Below, one piece after another: positions 9,640 through 17,783 of a DNA stretch of 64,000 bases. Under the pieces are notes generated by a model. It saw nothing but the letters and a program-made list of their open reading frames with translations, was not told where the DNA came from and searched no databases. The translations under genes were made by a program, and so were the position numbers. Within the stretch, counting starts at the first letter, position 1. Each line of letters begins with the position of its first letter. Source of the DNA: Mesorhizobium sp. YIM 152430 (GTDB taxonomy: Bacteria; Pseudomonadota; Alphaproteobacteria; Rhizobiales; Rhizobiaceae); the NCBI RefSeq assembly GCF_029210365.1, contig NZ_JARGES010000027.1:186001-250000 (forward strand). Direction: 5' to 3'.

Positions 9640-9763
9640 GGCGTCATCCCGGCCGAAGTCCGAGCGTAGCGAGGTGGGAGCCGGGACCCACTCCGTGAAC
9701 TTGCAAGGTCACGGGATGGGTCCCGCATAGCCTTCGCTTCGCTTCGGCTTGCGGGATGACGCC
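9640..9763. repeat. nested palindromic intergenic repeat
   Basis: The outer arms GGCGTCATCCCG (from 9640) and CGGGATGACGCC (ending 9763) are exact inverted complements. Inside, 9683-9724 forms a second inverted repeat running from GGGACCCACTCCGTG to CACGGGATGGGTCCC with one mismatch. The element follows the flavoprotein gene and could fold into a long branched RNA hairpin. It resembles the mosaic palindromic repeats scattered between genes in rhizobial genomes. Copy number elsewhere cannot be judged from this window. Confidence 0.8.
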
Positions 9764-9814
9764 GATCTGAAACGACCACTCGCCCTGTATTCCGTAACGT
9801 CATCGTGAATGGAG

Positions 9815-9837
9815 AAGCCCGGCATGTCCGGGCTTTT
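9815..9837 (+). terminator. intrinsic terminator after the DMGDH-like gene
   Basis: AAGCCCGG and CCGGGCTT form an eight-pair GC-rich stem with loop CATGT, followed at once by TTCGCTTTG. It lies downstream of the palindromic repeat and upstream of the DUF1194 gene, so it would end transcription of the flavoprotein gene. The T tract is short, so moderate strength is likely. Confidence 0.6.
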
Positions 9838-9874
9838 CGCTTTGTGATCGGGGGATCGTGCGTATCCTCGTCAC

Positions 9875-10729
9875 ATGACCGTCACTGTTCGATCCATTCC
9901 TTCGATCACAGGCAGCGTCGCATTCGCGCTGGTGATGGCAAGCGCCCCGATCCAAAGCGCATTCGCCGAGCAGGAGATCGTCGACGTCCAGCTCGTGCTC
10001 GCTGCCGACGTCTCCCTGTCCATGTCCTATGAGGAACTGCGCATCCAGCGCGACGGCTACGTCGCGGCGCTGACCCATGAAAGCGTGATCCAGGCGATCA
10101 AGGACGGCGCCTACGGCAAGATCGCATTCGCCATGTTCGAGTGGGCGGGCAACGAATCGCACTATGTCGTCGTCCCGTGGACGATCATTGCCTCGCGCGA
10201 GGATGCCGAGGCGGTCGCGGCGCTGATCGCCCAGCAGCATACCAACAGCGCGCGCCGCACCTCGATTTCAGGGGCGCTGGACTTTGCCGGCGATCTTTTC
10301 GCCGAAAGCAACTATCGCGGCCTGCGCCGCGTTGTCGACATCTCCGGTGACGGCCCGAACAATCAGGGCGGCCCGGTCGTCGAGGCGCGCGACCGGCTGC
10401 TGGAGCAGGGGATCGTCATCAACGGCCTGCCCTTGATGACCGAGAGCGGCATGAGCACCGTTTTCGACGTGCCCGATCTCGATGAATACTACTCGTACTG
10501 CGTGACCGGCGGGCCGGGCTCCTTCGTCATCCCGGTCAATGAGTGGGATCAGTTTCCCGAGGCCGTGCGCCGCAAGCTGGTGCTGGAGCTTGCCGGGCCT
10601 TGGTCGCCGACATGGCGGGATTATGCCGCGCAGGCGCCGGTTGTCCGGGTGTCGAATGTCGAGGCGTATGATTGCCTGATCGGCGAGAAGCGGTGGATGA
10701 ATCGCAGTTGGAACTGGCCGAGTCCGTAG
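9875..10729 (+). CDS. DUF1194 family VWA-like secreted protein
   Basis: A 284-residue protein starting with a Sec signal peptide (hydrophobic core GSVAFALVMASAPIQ, cleavage probably after SAFA at about residue 31). The mature protein opens IVDVQLVLAADVSLSMS, containing a DxSxS metal-ion-dependent adhesion motif of the von Willebrand A fold. The VVDISGDGPNNQGG segment is characteristic of DUF1194. These proteins are probably periplasmic and their partner is unknown. No strong Shine-Dalgarno sequence precedes ATG 9875 (GGGGAT is 18 bases away). It stands alone between a terminator and a convergent regulator gene. Confidence 0.85.
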   Translation: MTVTVRSIPSITGSVAFALVMASAPIQSAFAEQEIVDVQLVLAADVSLSMSYEELRIQRDGYVAALTHESVIQAIKDGAYGKIAFAMFEWAGNESHYVVVPWTIIASREDAEAVAALIAQQHTNSARRTSISGALDFAGDLFAESNYRGLRRVVDISGDGPNNQGGPVVEARDRLLEQGIVINGLPLMTESGMSTVFDVPDLDEYYSYCVTGGPGSFVIPVNEWDQFPEAVRRKLVLELAGPWSPTWRDYAAQAPVVRVSNVEAYDCLIGEKRWMNRSWNWPSP

Positions 10730-10824
10730 CGGCATGGCCATTTTCGCGCCGGCTGGCCTGCAAGCGACAGCTTTCGACTCAGCCGACCCCGAAACTGACC
10801 ATGCCGCGCGTCGAGCGTCGACCG

Positions 10825-11823
10825 TTATGCCACGAGCAACTGCCGCCGTTCGCCGCGCTCCTGCTGCGGGGAACGGGCGTAGACTTCGCGGTAGCACTTC
10901 GAAAAATGCGAGGCGGAGACGAAGCCGCAGGCGACCGCGACTTCGACGACCGGCATGGCCGACTGGAGCAGGAGGTGGCGGGCGCGGTCGAGCCGGATTT
11001 CGAGATAGTAGCGCGCCGGCGAGCGGCCCATCTCCTGCCGGAACAGCCTTTCGATCTGGCGGCGTGAAAGGCCGACATGGTCGGCGATCTCGATCAGCGA
11101 CAGCGGCTCGGTCAAATTCGCCTCCATCAGTTCGATGATGGTCAGGACCTTGGAGTTCTGGACGCCCAGGCGGGCCCGCAGCGGCAGGCGCTGGCGATCC
11201 GTCGGGCTGCGCACGCGGTCGGTCAGGACCTGCTCGCAGACGCGGTTGACCAGATGCTCGTCGAAATCATCGCCGATCAGCTTCAGCATCATGTCGAGCG
11301 CGGCGGTGCCGCCGGCGCAGGTATAGATGTTCTGGTCGACCTCGAAGAGATCGGCGAACACGTTCGCTTTCGGGAAGGCTTCGGCAAATCCCGGCAGGTT
11401 CTCCCAGTGGATCGCGCAGCGGCGATTGGAAAGAAGCCCGGCGGCGGCGAGAACATGGGCCCCGGTGCAAAGTCCGCCGATTGCGACGCCGCGATTGTAT
11501 TCCTCGCGCAGCCAGGCGAACGTCGTCTTGTTGGAATAGGCTTCGATGTTGACGCCCGAGCAGACGATGACCATGGACGGACGGTCGCCGCCCGTCATCT
11601 TGCGCCGCTCGACCTCGAGCGAGGTATCGACCGCGCATTCGACCGAATTCGACGCCTTGACGGGCTTGCCGTCGAGGCTGGCCAGCCGCCACTCATAGGC
11701 AGCGTAACCGAGCATCCGGTTGGCCGCGCGCAACGGCTCGATGGCCGTCGCGAAGGCGATCAAGGTGAAGTCGGGAACCAGAAAGAAAACGATCGAACGC
11801 TTGACGGTATTTCGGGCGTTCAT
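10825..11823 (-). CDS. GlxA/GbdR-like AraC-family regulator with DJ-1/PfpI domain
   Basis: A 332-residue transcription factor. Residues ~10-180 form a class I amidotransferase-like (DJ-1/PfpI) sensor domain with the GGLCTGAHVLAAAGLL nucleophile-elbow region. Residues ~225-320 are an AraC DNA-binding domain with two helix-turn-helix units (LIEIADHVGLSRRQIERLF and VVEVAVACGFVSASHFSKCY). This architecture is shared with GbdR, which activates glycine betaine/dimethylglycine catabolism genes, including sarcosine oxidase, in pseudomonads. Two such flavoproteins and soxBDAG lie just upstream, so a GbdR-like role is a reasonable inference. ATG at 11823 is chosen over an upstream in-frame start because GAGG precedes it by about six bases. 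Confidence 0.88.
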   Translation of the reverse strand: MNARNTVKRSIVFFLVPDFTLIAFATAIEPLRAANRMLGYAAYEWRLASLDGKPVKASNSVECAVDTSLEVERRKMTGGDRPSMVIVCSGVNIEAYSNKTTFAWLREEYNRGVAIGGLCTGAHVLAAAGLLSNRRCAIHWENLPGFAEAFPKANVFADLFEVDQNIYTCAGGTAALDMMLKLIGDDFDEHLVNRVCEQVLTDRVRSPTDRQRLPLRARLGVQNSKVLTIIELMEANLTEPLSLIEIADHVGLSRRQIERLFRQEMGRSPARYYLEIRLDRARHLLLQSAMPVVEVAVACGFVSASHFSKCYREVYARSPQQERGERRQLLVA

Positions 11824-11897
11824 TCCACACCTCGCCGCAGGCCCGTGACGCAGGCCGTCCATGTCGCTTTCCGGCCAGCCTCAACAGGAAAACCGTT

Positions 11898-11931
11898 AGC
11901 TGTCAATGGAATGCGACAGCTTGGTGACAGC
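11898..11931. promoter_or_regulatory. candidate operator upstream of the GlxA/AraC gene
   Basis: AGCTGTC (11898-11904) and GACAGCT (11915-11921) are a perfect inverted repeat spaced by ten bases. A third GACAGC (11926-11931) repeats eleven bases downstream of the second. Repeats about one helical turn apart are usual for AraC-type sites. It lies about 75-108 bases upstream of the regulator start, which suits autoregulation. No binding data are implied. Confidence 0.4.
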
Positions 11932-11969
11932 AATTTGTTCGTGGGTTTCGGCGCAGCGGGCGCAACACG

Positions 11970-12000
11970 AAAAACCGTGCGGAACAGGCGTTCCGCACGG
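11970..12000 (-). terminator. intrinsic terminator of the 45-residue basic protein gene
   Basis: On the minus strand CCGTGCGGAAC and GTTCCGCACGG form a perfect eleven-pair stem with a four-base loop, followed by five T residues. It lies 22 bases beyond the stop of the leftward small gene at 12023-12160, in the correct orientation. Confidence 0.8.
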
Positions 12001-12022
12001 CATTATGTGTGGTGAAGCGTGA

Positions 12023-12160
12023 TCAGACGAAATGGCCGAGACGCGAGGCGTTCAGGGCGCCGGTCTGACCGGGCATGGTGCGGCCGAGCCGCTGCCGCTC
12101 GAGCGCGGTGGCGATGTTGGACGAGCGCTTCCGGGGGAAAAATCGGTTCAGGAACTTCAT
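12023..12160 (-). CDS. small basic DUF1127-like protein
   Basis: A 45-residue basic protein, MKFLNRFFPRKRSSNIATAL onward, rich in Arg/Lys at the N-terminus and ending ASRLGHFV. GGAG lies seven bases before the ATG and a strong intrinsic terminator follows the stop, so it looks like a real monocistronic mini-gene. Its length and Arg-rich helix fit the small DUF1127/YjiS-type proteins common in rhizobia, several of which affect RNA turnover or phosphate metabolism. The sequence match is only approximate. Two further DUF1127-type genes lie immediately upstream in the same direction. Confidence 0.6.
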   Translation of the reverse strand: MKFLNRFFPRKRSSNIATALERQRLGRTMPGQTGALNASRLGHFV

Positions 12161-12333
12161 GACACGTCTCCATTCGTTGATGACACGCGCAACGGCCTTC
12201 GCATCGTGGAGTGGGGTCGTTCGTCGTTGCCGCACATATAGGCACGCGCAACCGGTTTTTGCGCTGCAAAAGCGAAGTGCGACGATGCAAAAACGACATT
12301 CCTCATTTCCAGAAGAAGGTATTGCCTCCGTGC

Positions 12334-12534
12334 CTATCCAAGCCTGAGATTCGGGCAGGCGGGAAACCCCGCGCGCGCATTCTCCTCGAAGGCGTCGAAG
12401 AGGGACGGGCGCATCAGATCCGCCTGCATGTCGTGCGGCAGGTCGGAGAAGAACAGGAAGGCTTCCAGGCGCCGGCGGCGGGCACGGCGCACCGCCAGAT
12501 GATCGCGCAAACGCGACAGGAGCGAGCGGTTCAT
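12334..12534 (-). CDS. small Arg-rich DUF1127-type protein (second of a coupled pair)
   Basis: A 66-residue protein, MNRSLLSRLRDHLAVRRARR onward, with an Arg-rich N-terminal helix and an acidic, Phe-rich C-terminal half (FLFFSDLPHDMQADL). Its ATG overlaps the stop of the preceding small gene as ATGA, so the two are probably translated together. The sequence is a divergent DUF1127-type or unnamed rhizobial mini-protein. Its function is unknown. Confidence 0.6.
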   Translation of the reverse strand: MNRSLLSRLRDHLAVRRARRRRLEAFLFFSDLPHDMQADLMRPSLFDAFEENARAGFPACPNLRLG

Positions 12535-12713
12535 CGGAAGTTCCTCCCGTCCCAGAAACGGTCGACCTCGTTGCCGGAGGCGAAGCGGTCCGGCCAGCCG
12601 ATGTCGCGGCGCGTTTCGGGCGACAGGTTGCGCATCAGCGCTTCGCTGCGCTGGCGATGGTGGATGGCGCGCAGCCCGTCGACCAGATGCGAGAAGGCGG
12701 AGAGCGTGAACAT
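12531..12713 (-). CDS. DUF1127 domain small protein
   Basis: A 60-residue protein with the core LVDGLRAIHHRQRSEALMRNL followed by SPETRRDIGWPD. This is the usual DUF1127 pattern of an amphipathic Arg-rich helix followed by a 'RDIG' turn. It is the first gene of an overlapping pair and is divergent from the LysR gene at 12820, with about 106 bases between them. In Brucella and Agrobacterium relatives, LysR regulators of the VtlR/LsrB type control small DUF1127 genes; whether this LysR is that orthologue is not established here. Confidence 0.75.
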   Translation of the reverse strand: MFTLSAFSHLVDGLRAIHHRQRSEALMRNLSPETRRDIGWPDRFASGNEVDRFWDGRNFR

Positions 12714-12790
12714 GGCAAATCTCCTTTGGTTCGCTGGCTCTTCGATGGATTGACAATGCGCCCCTCCCGATATTCAATCAATCGAAATGA

Positions 12791-12805
12791 AATGATCCCA
12801 TCATT
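12791..12805. promoter_or_regulatory. candidate LysR operator in the divergent DUF1127/lysR promoter
   Basis: AATGA-TCCCA-TCATT is a short inverted repeat 15 bases before the LysR start. It has the dyad shape usual for LysR sites. A TTGACA hexamer on the plus strand around 12752 could be a -35 element, but no matching -10 was firmly placed. This is a weak prediction. Confidence 0.3.
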
Positions 12806-12819
12806 CAGGAATGTTGATC

Positions 12820-13716
12820 ATGAACGCCCCGCTCAACCACCCCATGCCGCTGCTCGATCTGGACGTGTTGCGCACCTTCGTCGCCATCGCCGAGACAGGC
12901 AGCTTCACCGCCGCGGCCAACGCGGTGTTCCGCACGCCGTCGGCGGTTTCGATGCAGATCAAGAAGCTGGAAGAAATTCTGGGGCGGTCGGTATTCTCGC
13001 GCGATGCAAGGTCCGTGACGCTGACCAATGACGGCGAGATGCTGATCGGCTATGCGCGGCGGCTGATCGCGCTCAACCGCGAGGCGGTGTCGAAATTCAT
13101 CATTCCCGACATTTCCGGCGTGGTGCGGCTCGGCTCGCCCGACGATTACGGCGAGCGCGTGCTGCCGCATGTGCTCAAGCGCTTCGCGCAGACGCATCCG
13201 GCGATCGCCGTCGACGTCGTCATCGACCAGTCGGGCAATCTGAAGCGTCGGATGGCCGATGGCGGGCTCGACATCACGCTCTTCACCGTCTGCCGTTCGA
13301 TTCCGGCGGAGGCCGAGGTTCTGCTGACCGAGCCGATCGTCTGGGGCGGCGCGAAGGGCGGCTGCGCCCATATGCGCGAGCCGCTGCCGCTGTCGATATG
13401 GGAAGAGGGGTGCGCGTGGCGCGCGGCGGCGCTGGAAGCGCTGGGCAGGGCGGGCCGCGAATACCGCATCGCCTATATGAGCGCACACACGGCGGGCCAG
13501 CGTTCGGCGATCCTGTCCGACCTGGCGGTGGCGCCGCTGCCCAAATCCTTCATTGGCGAGGAGATCGTGGCGCTCGGGCCGGAGGAAGGGCTGCCACTTC
13601 TGCCGACCTACAATCTGGCGATGATCGTCGCGCCGGACGCCTCGGCGCCGGTCAAGGCGGCGGCGGACCACATCCGCGCGACGTTCGAGAGTTTCCGCGA
13701 GACGGGGAAATTCTGA
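12820..13716 (+). CDS. LysR family transcriptional regulator
   Basis: A 298-residue regulator with an N-terminal winged helix (LDVLRTFVAIAETGSFTAAA through VSMQIKKLEEILGRSVFSRD, residues ~12-62) and a C-terminal periplasmic-binding-like effector domain. ATG 12820 is preferred over 12811 because AGGA at 12806-12809 gives a ten-base spacing; at 12811 there would be no room. It is divergent from two DUF1127-type small genes, which are its likely targets along with itself. The effector ligand is unknown. Confidence 0.88.
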   Translation: MNAPLNHPMPLLDLDVLRTFVAIAETGSFTAAANAVFRTPSAVSMQIKKLEEILGRSVFSRDARSVTLTNDGEMLIGYARRLIALNREAVSKFIIPDISGVVRLGSPDDYGERVLPHVLKRFAQTHPAIAVDVVIDQSGNLKRRMADGGLDITLFTVCRSIPAEAEVLLTEPIVWGGAKGGCAHMREPLPLSIWEEGCAWRAAALEALGRAGREYRIAYMSAHTAGQRSAILSDLAVAPLPKSFIGEEIVALGPEEGLPLLPTYNLAMIVAPDASAPVKAAADHIRATFESFRETGKF

Positions 13717-13741
13717 CACGTGTTTCTGGCGGCCGAAGCCT

Positions 13742-14200
13742 TCAAACCGCCAGCCGTGTCGTGTGCTTGATGCTTTTCAGCACCAGATTGGTGCGCACGT
13801 TCGCAATGCCCGGCAGCCGGAAGAGGAAACCTTCGAGGAAGGCGTTGTAGGCGTCGAGATCGGCGCAGAGGACGCGCAGGTGATAGTCGGCTTCGCCGGT
13901 GGTCGAGAAACAGTCGAGCACTTCGGGCCGGCGCTGGACTTCGGCGATGAAGGTGTCGACATGGCCTTGCTCGTGGCGGGTGAGCGTGACGTGAACCATG
14001 GCGTGGAACTTGAGGCCAGCTTTGCCAGGGTCGAGCACGGCGCGGTAATCGCTGATGATCCCGGAATCTTCCAGCGCGCGGACACGGCGCCAGCAGGCGG
14101 AGGCCGACATGCCGGTCTGGTCGGCAAGTTCCTGGTTGGAGATGCGGCCGTTTTCTTGCAGGATCGAAAGCAGGCGGCAGTCCTGTTCTTCCAGTTGCAT
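13742..14200 (-). CDS. Lrp/AsnC family regulator, divergent from indolepyruvate oxidoreductase
   Basis: A 152-residue Lrp-family protein with an N-terminal helix-turn-helix (ISNQELADQTGMSASACWRRV, residues ~20-40) and a C-terminal RAM amino-acid-sensing domain (VLDCFSTTGEADYHLRVLCAD). ATG 14200 gives the normal family length; starts at 14236 or 14296 would add an atypical N-terminus. It is divergent from the fused indolepyruvate:ferredoxin oxidoreductase gene 140 bases away, the usual arrangement for an Lrp-type local activator of an amino-acid catabolism gene. Control by an aromatic or branched-chain amino acid is inferred. Confidence 0.85.
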   Translation of the reverse strand: MQLEEQDCRLLSILQENGRISNQELADQTGMSASACWRRVRALEDSGIISDYRAVLDPGKAGLKFHAMVHVTLTRHEQGHVDTFIAEVQRRPEVLDCFSTTGEADYHLRVLCADLDAYNAFLEGFLFRLPGIANVRTNLVLKSIKHTTRLAV

Positions 14201-14340
14201 CGCAATATCCGAATGAATTGACCGAAAAAGAGCCATTGAGCGGTAGATGTTCGCGCATCTATGGCTTTTGGCCTCGAAAACGGCAAGCTCTTTCACCCGA
14301 TCGGGCGTATCCTGTCGCCAGCCACATCGGGAGATCAGCC

Positions 14341-17300
14341 ATGACTGCGCACGCGCCCATCCGCAAACTCGCCCGCTACCAGCTCAAGGATCGCTACGAG
14401 ATGGAGCGAGGCCGCGTCTTCATGACGGGCACACAGGCGCTGGTGCGGATCGCGCTCGATCAATCACGGAGGGATCGCGATGCCGGAAGGAAAACCGGTG
14501 GGTTCATTTCCGGCTATCGCGGCTCGCCGCTTGGGGGGCTCGATCTCGAATTGTGGCGGATCGGCAGGAAGCTGAAGGATGCCCGGATCGAATTCCTGCC
14601 GGCGGTGAACGAGGATCTGGCGGCAACGGCTGTGCTGGGATCGCAGCAGGTCGAGACCAACCCGAAGCGCGAAGTCGATGGCGTCTTCGGCATGTGGTAC
14701 GGCAAGGGGCCGGGCGTCGACCGTTCGGGCGATGCGCTGAAGCACGGCAATGCCTATGGCTCTTCGCCCCATGGCGGCGTGCTGGTGATCGCCGGCGACG
14801 ACCATGGCTGCGTCTCGTCCTCCATGCCGCACCAGTCGGACGTCGCCTTCATGGCGTGGTTCATGCCGACGCTGAACCCGGCGAGCGTGGCCGAATATCT
14901 GGAGTTCGGCGAATATGGCTACGCGCTGTCGCGCTATTCGGGCATGTGGGTCGGCTTCAAGGCGATTTCGGAGACGGTCGAATCGGGCGCCTCGTTCGAG
15001 CTGAAGGCGGACCGGCAGTTCCAGGCGCCGGACTTCACCCCGCCGCCCGGCGGGCTCCACTATCGCTGGCCGGACCTGCCCGGACCGCAGATCGAGGAGC
15101 GGATGGAGGCGAAGAAGCAGGCGGTGTTCGCCTTCGCCGAGGCCAATCCGATCGACAGGCACATCTATGAGGTGCGCGACGCCAGGTTCGGCATCGTGAC
15201 GACCGGCAAGGGCCATCTCGATTTGATGGAGGCGCTGCGGCTGCTCGGCATCGGGGAGGCAGAGTGCCGCGCGCTCGGTATCGACATCTACAAGGTCGGC
15301 ATGGTGTGGCCGCTGGCGCGCCGCGATGCGCTCGACTTCGTGCGCGGCAAGGAGGAAGTGCTCGTCATCGAGGAAAAGCGCGGCATCATCGAAAGCCAGT
15401 TCAAGGAATATTTCTACGACTGGCCGGGCGACAAGCCGAGGCGGATGGTCGGCAAGCGCGACGAGGCGGGCGAGCGGCTGGTGCCATGGACGGGCGAACT
15501 GTCGCCGCGCCAACTCGTGCCGATCGTCGCGAAGCGGCTCGACGGGATTTTTCCGGGACATGGATTTATGGAGCGGGCGCGGCGGATCGAGAATGCGCCG
15601 CGCATTTCGCTGGCTGTCGAAGGCGCGACGCGCACGCCCTATTTCTGCTCGGGCTGCCCGCACAATACCTCGACCAAGGTGCCGGATGGCTCGCAGGCGT
15701 TGGCCGGTATCGGCTGTCATTTCATGGCGTCCTGGATGGATCGCGAGACGAGTTCGCTGATCCAGATGGGCGGCGAGGGGGTGAACTGGGCGGCGTCCTC
15801 GCTCTTCACCGGCAAGGGCCATGTGTTCCAGAATCTGGGCGAGGGCACCTATTACCATTCAGGCTCGATGGCGATCCGGCAGGCGATCGCGGCGAAGGCC
15901 AACATCACCTACAAGATCCTGTTCAACGACGCGGTGGCGATGACCGGCGGCCAGCCGGTGGACGGGCCGATCTCGGTCCACGCAATCGCGGCCGAGGTGC
16001 GGGCGGAAGGCGTGGAGCGCATCGCGCTCGTCTCGGACGATCCCGACAAGTTCTCGATGCAGGACTTCCCCGCCGGAACAACGCTGCATCATCGCCGCGA
16101 AATGGACGCCGTGCAGCGCGAACTGCGTGACGTGAAGGGCGTGTCGGTGCTGATCTACGAACAGACCTGCGCGACCGAGAAGCGGCGGCGGCGCAAGCGC
16201 GGCACGATGGAAGACCCGAAGAGGTTCGTCGTCATCAACGAGCTCGTCTGCGAGGGCTGCGGCGACTGCTCGGTCGAATCGAACTGCCTGTCGGTCGAAC
16301 CGCTGGAAACGGAGTTCGGCACCAAGAGGCGCATCAACCAGTCGTCCTGCAACAAGGATTTCTCGTGCCTCAACGGTTTCTGCCCGAGCTTCGTGACCGT
16401 GGAGGGCGCGACGCGCAGGAAGAAGAGCGGCGTCGAGTTCGACCTGGCGGCGCTTGCCGCGGATATCCCGGCACCTGAAATCCCGGCGCTGGAAAAGCCC
16501 TTCGATCTGCTCATCACCGGCGTCGGCGGAACGGGCGTGGTGACGGTCGGGCAACTCGTCACCATGGCGGCGCATCTGGAGGCGAAGGGCGCGACCGTGC
16601 TCGACTTCACCGGCTTTGCGCAGAAATTCGGGCCGGTGCTGTCCTTCGTCAGGCTTGCGTCGAGCCCTCAGGCGATCCATCAGGTGCGGATCGACGGCGG
16701 AGCGGCCGACGCGCTGATCGGCTGCGACATCGTGGTCTCGTCGTCGCCGAAGGCATCCGCGACCTATCGCGCGGGCATGAAGGCGGCGGTGAACCTGGCG
16801 AAGATGCCGACCGGCGACATTGTGCGCAAGCGCGACGCAGATCTTGCCGTCGACCGGCGGCTGGAGGCGATTTCGGGGGTGGTGGGCGAGGGGGCGCTGA
16901 CGGCGGTCGACGCCAATGCGCTGTCGGAAAAGCTGATGGGCGACACCGTGTTCGCCAATGTCATGATGCTCGGTTTTGCCTGGCAACTCGGACTGGTGCC
17001 GGTTGGCCATGAGGCGTTGCGGCAGGCGATCGAACTCAACGGCGTCGCGATCGAGGAGAACCATCGCGCCTTTCTGATCGGCCGGCTGGCGGCAGCGAAG
17101 CCTGAAGCGATTGCCGGCCTGTTCAAGCCGAAGCCAGTTTCGGGCGAAACGCTGGACCAGATCGTCACGCGCCGCGAGGCGTTTTTGACCGACTATCAGG
17201 ACGCAGACTATGCGCGGCGCTACCGTGCGTTCGTCGACCGCGTGCAGGCGGCGGAGTCCGGTCTCGGCTCTCAAAAACTGACGGAAGCCGTGGCGCGTTC

Positions 17301-17769
17301 GCTGTTCAAGCTGATGGCCTACAAGGACGAATACGAAGTGGCGCGGCTGCATACGCAGACGGGGCTGAAGGAAAAGCTCGCGGCCGAATTCGAGGGCGAC
17401 TGGAAGTTCGTTCATCACCTCGCGCCGCCGATGATGGGCGGGGAGAAAGATGCACGGGGACGGCCCTTGAAGCGCACATTCGGGCCGTGGATCAGGAAGC
17501 CGTTCCATGTTCTGGCGCGCATGAAGCGCCTGCGTGGCACGCCGTTCGATCCCTTCGGCTACACCGCCGAGCGGCGCATGGAGCGGGATCTGATCGTCTG
17601 GTATGAGGCGAAGATCGAGGAGGCGCTGGCGCGGCTTTCCCCGCAGACTCAGGACGCGATTGCCGCCGCGATGGCCCTGCCGATGCAGATTCGCGGCTTC
17701 GGTCCGGTGAAGGACAAGGCGGTGGCGGAGGTTCGGCCGAAGCTGGATGGGGTGCTGGCGGGGCTTTGA
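14341..17769 (+). CDS. fused indolepyruvate ferredoxin oxidoreductase (alpha/beta/gamma domains)
   Basis: An 1142-residue 2-oxoacid:acceptor oxidoreductase of the aerobic alphaproteobacterial type, oxidatively decarboxylating arylpyruvates to aryl-acetyl-CoA. Domains in order are an N-terminal pyrimidine/TPP half, a TPP pyrophosphate region with GEGTYYHSGSMAIRQ and FNDAVAMTGGQPVDG (~residues 500-540), an iron-sulfur segment with CEGCGDCSVESNC and later Cys (~residues 638-685), and a C-terminal gamma domain beginning LLITGVGGTGVVTVGQL (~residue 722). GGGAGA precedes ATG 14341. Many homologues are annotated 'indolepyruvate ferredoxin oxidoreductase' and act in Phe/Tyr/Trp breakdown. The divergent Lrp gene fits amino-acid control. 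Confidence 0.9.
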   Translation: MTAHAPIRKLARYQLKDRYEMERGRVFMTGTQALVRIALDQSRRDRDAGRKTGGFISGYRGSPLGGLDLELWRIGRKLKDARIEFLPAVNEDLAATAVLGSQQVETNPKREVDGVFGMWYGKGPGVDRSGDALKHGNAYGSSPHGGVLVIAGDDHGCVSSSMPHQSDVAFMAWFMPTLNPASVAEYLEFGEYGYALSRYSGMWVGFKAISETVESGASFELKADRQFQAPDFTPPPGGLHYRWPDLPGPQIEERMEAKKQAVFAFAEANPIDRHIYEVRDARFGIVTTGKGHLDLMEALRLLGIGEAECRALGIDIYKVGMVWPLARRDALDFVRGKEEVLVIEEKRGIIESQFKEYFYDWPGDKPRRMVGKRDEAGERLVPWTGELSPRQLVPIVAKRLDGIFPGHGFMERARRIENAPRISLAVEGATRTPYFCSGCPHNTSTKVPDGSQALAGIGCHFMASWMDRETSSLIQMGGEGVNWAASSLFTGKGHVFQNLGEGTYYHSGSMAIRQAIAAKANITYKILFNDAVAMTGGQPVDGPISVHAIAAEVRAEGVERIALVSDDPDKFSMQDFPAGTTLHHRREMDAVQRELRDVKGVSVLIYEQTCATEKRRRRKRGTMEDPKRFVVINELVCEGCGDCSVESNCLSVEPLETEFGTKRRINQSSCNKDFSCLNGFCPSFVTVEGATRRKKSGVEFDLAALAADIPAPEIPALEKPFDLLITGVGGTGVVTVGQLVTMAAHLEAKGATVLDFTGFAQKFGPVLSFVRLASSPQAIHQVRIDGGAADALIGCDIVVSSSPKASATYRAGMKAAVNLAKMPTGDIVRKRDADLAVDRRLEAISGVVGEGALTAVDANALSEKLMGDTVFANVMMLGFAWQLGLVPVGHEALRQAIELNGVAIEENHRAFLIGRLAAAKPEAIAGLFKPKPVSGETLDQIVTRREAFLTDYQDADYARRYRAFVDRVQAAESGLGSQKLTEAVARSLFKLMAYKDEYEVARLHTQTGLKEKLAAEFEGDWKFVHHLAPPMMGGEKDARGRPLKRTFGPWIRKPFHVLARMKRLRGTPFDPFGYTAERRMERDLIVWYEAKIEEALARLSPQTQDAIAAAMALPMQIRGFGPVKDKAVAEVRPKLDGVLAGL

Positions 17770-17783
17770 TCGTGTGCGGCGTC

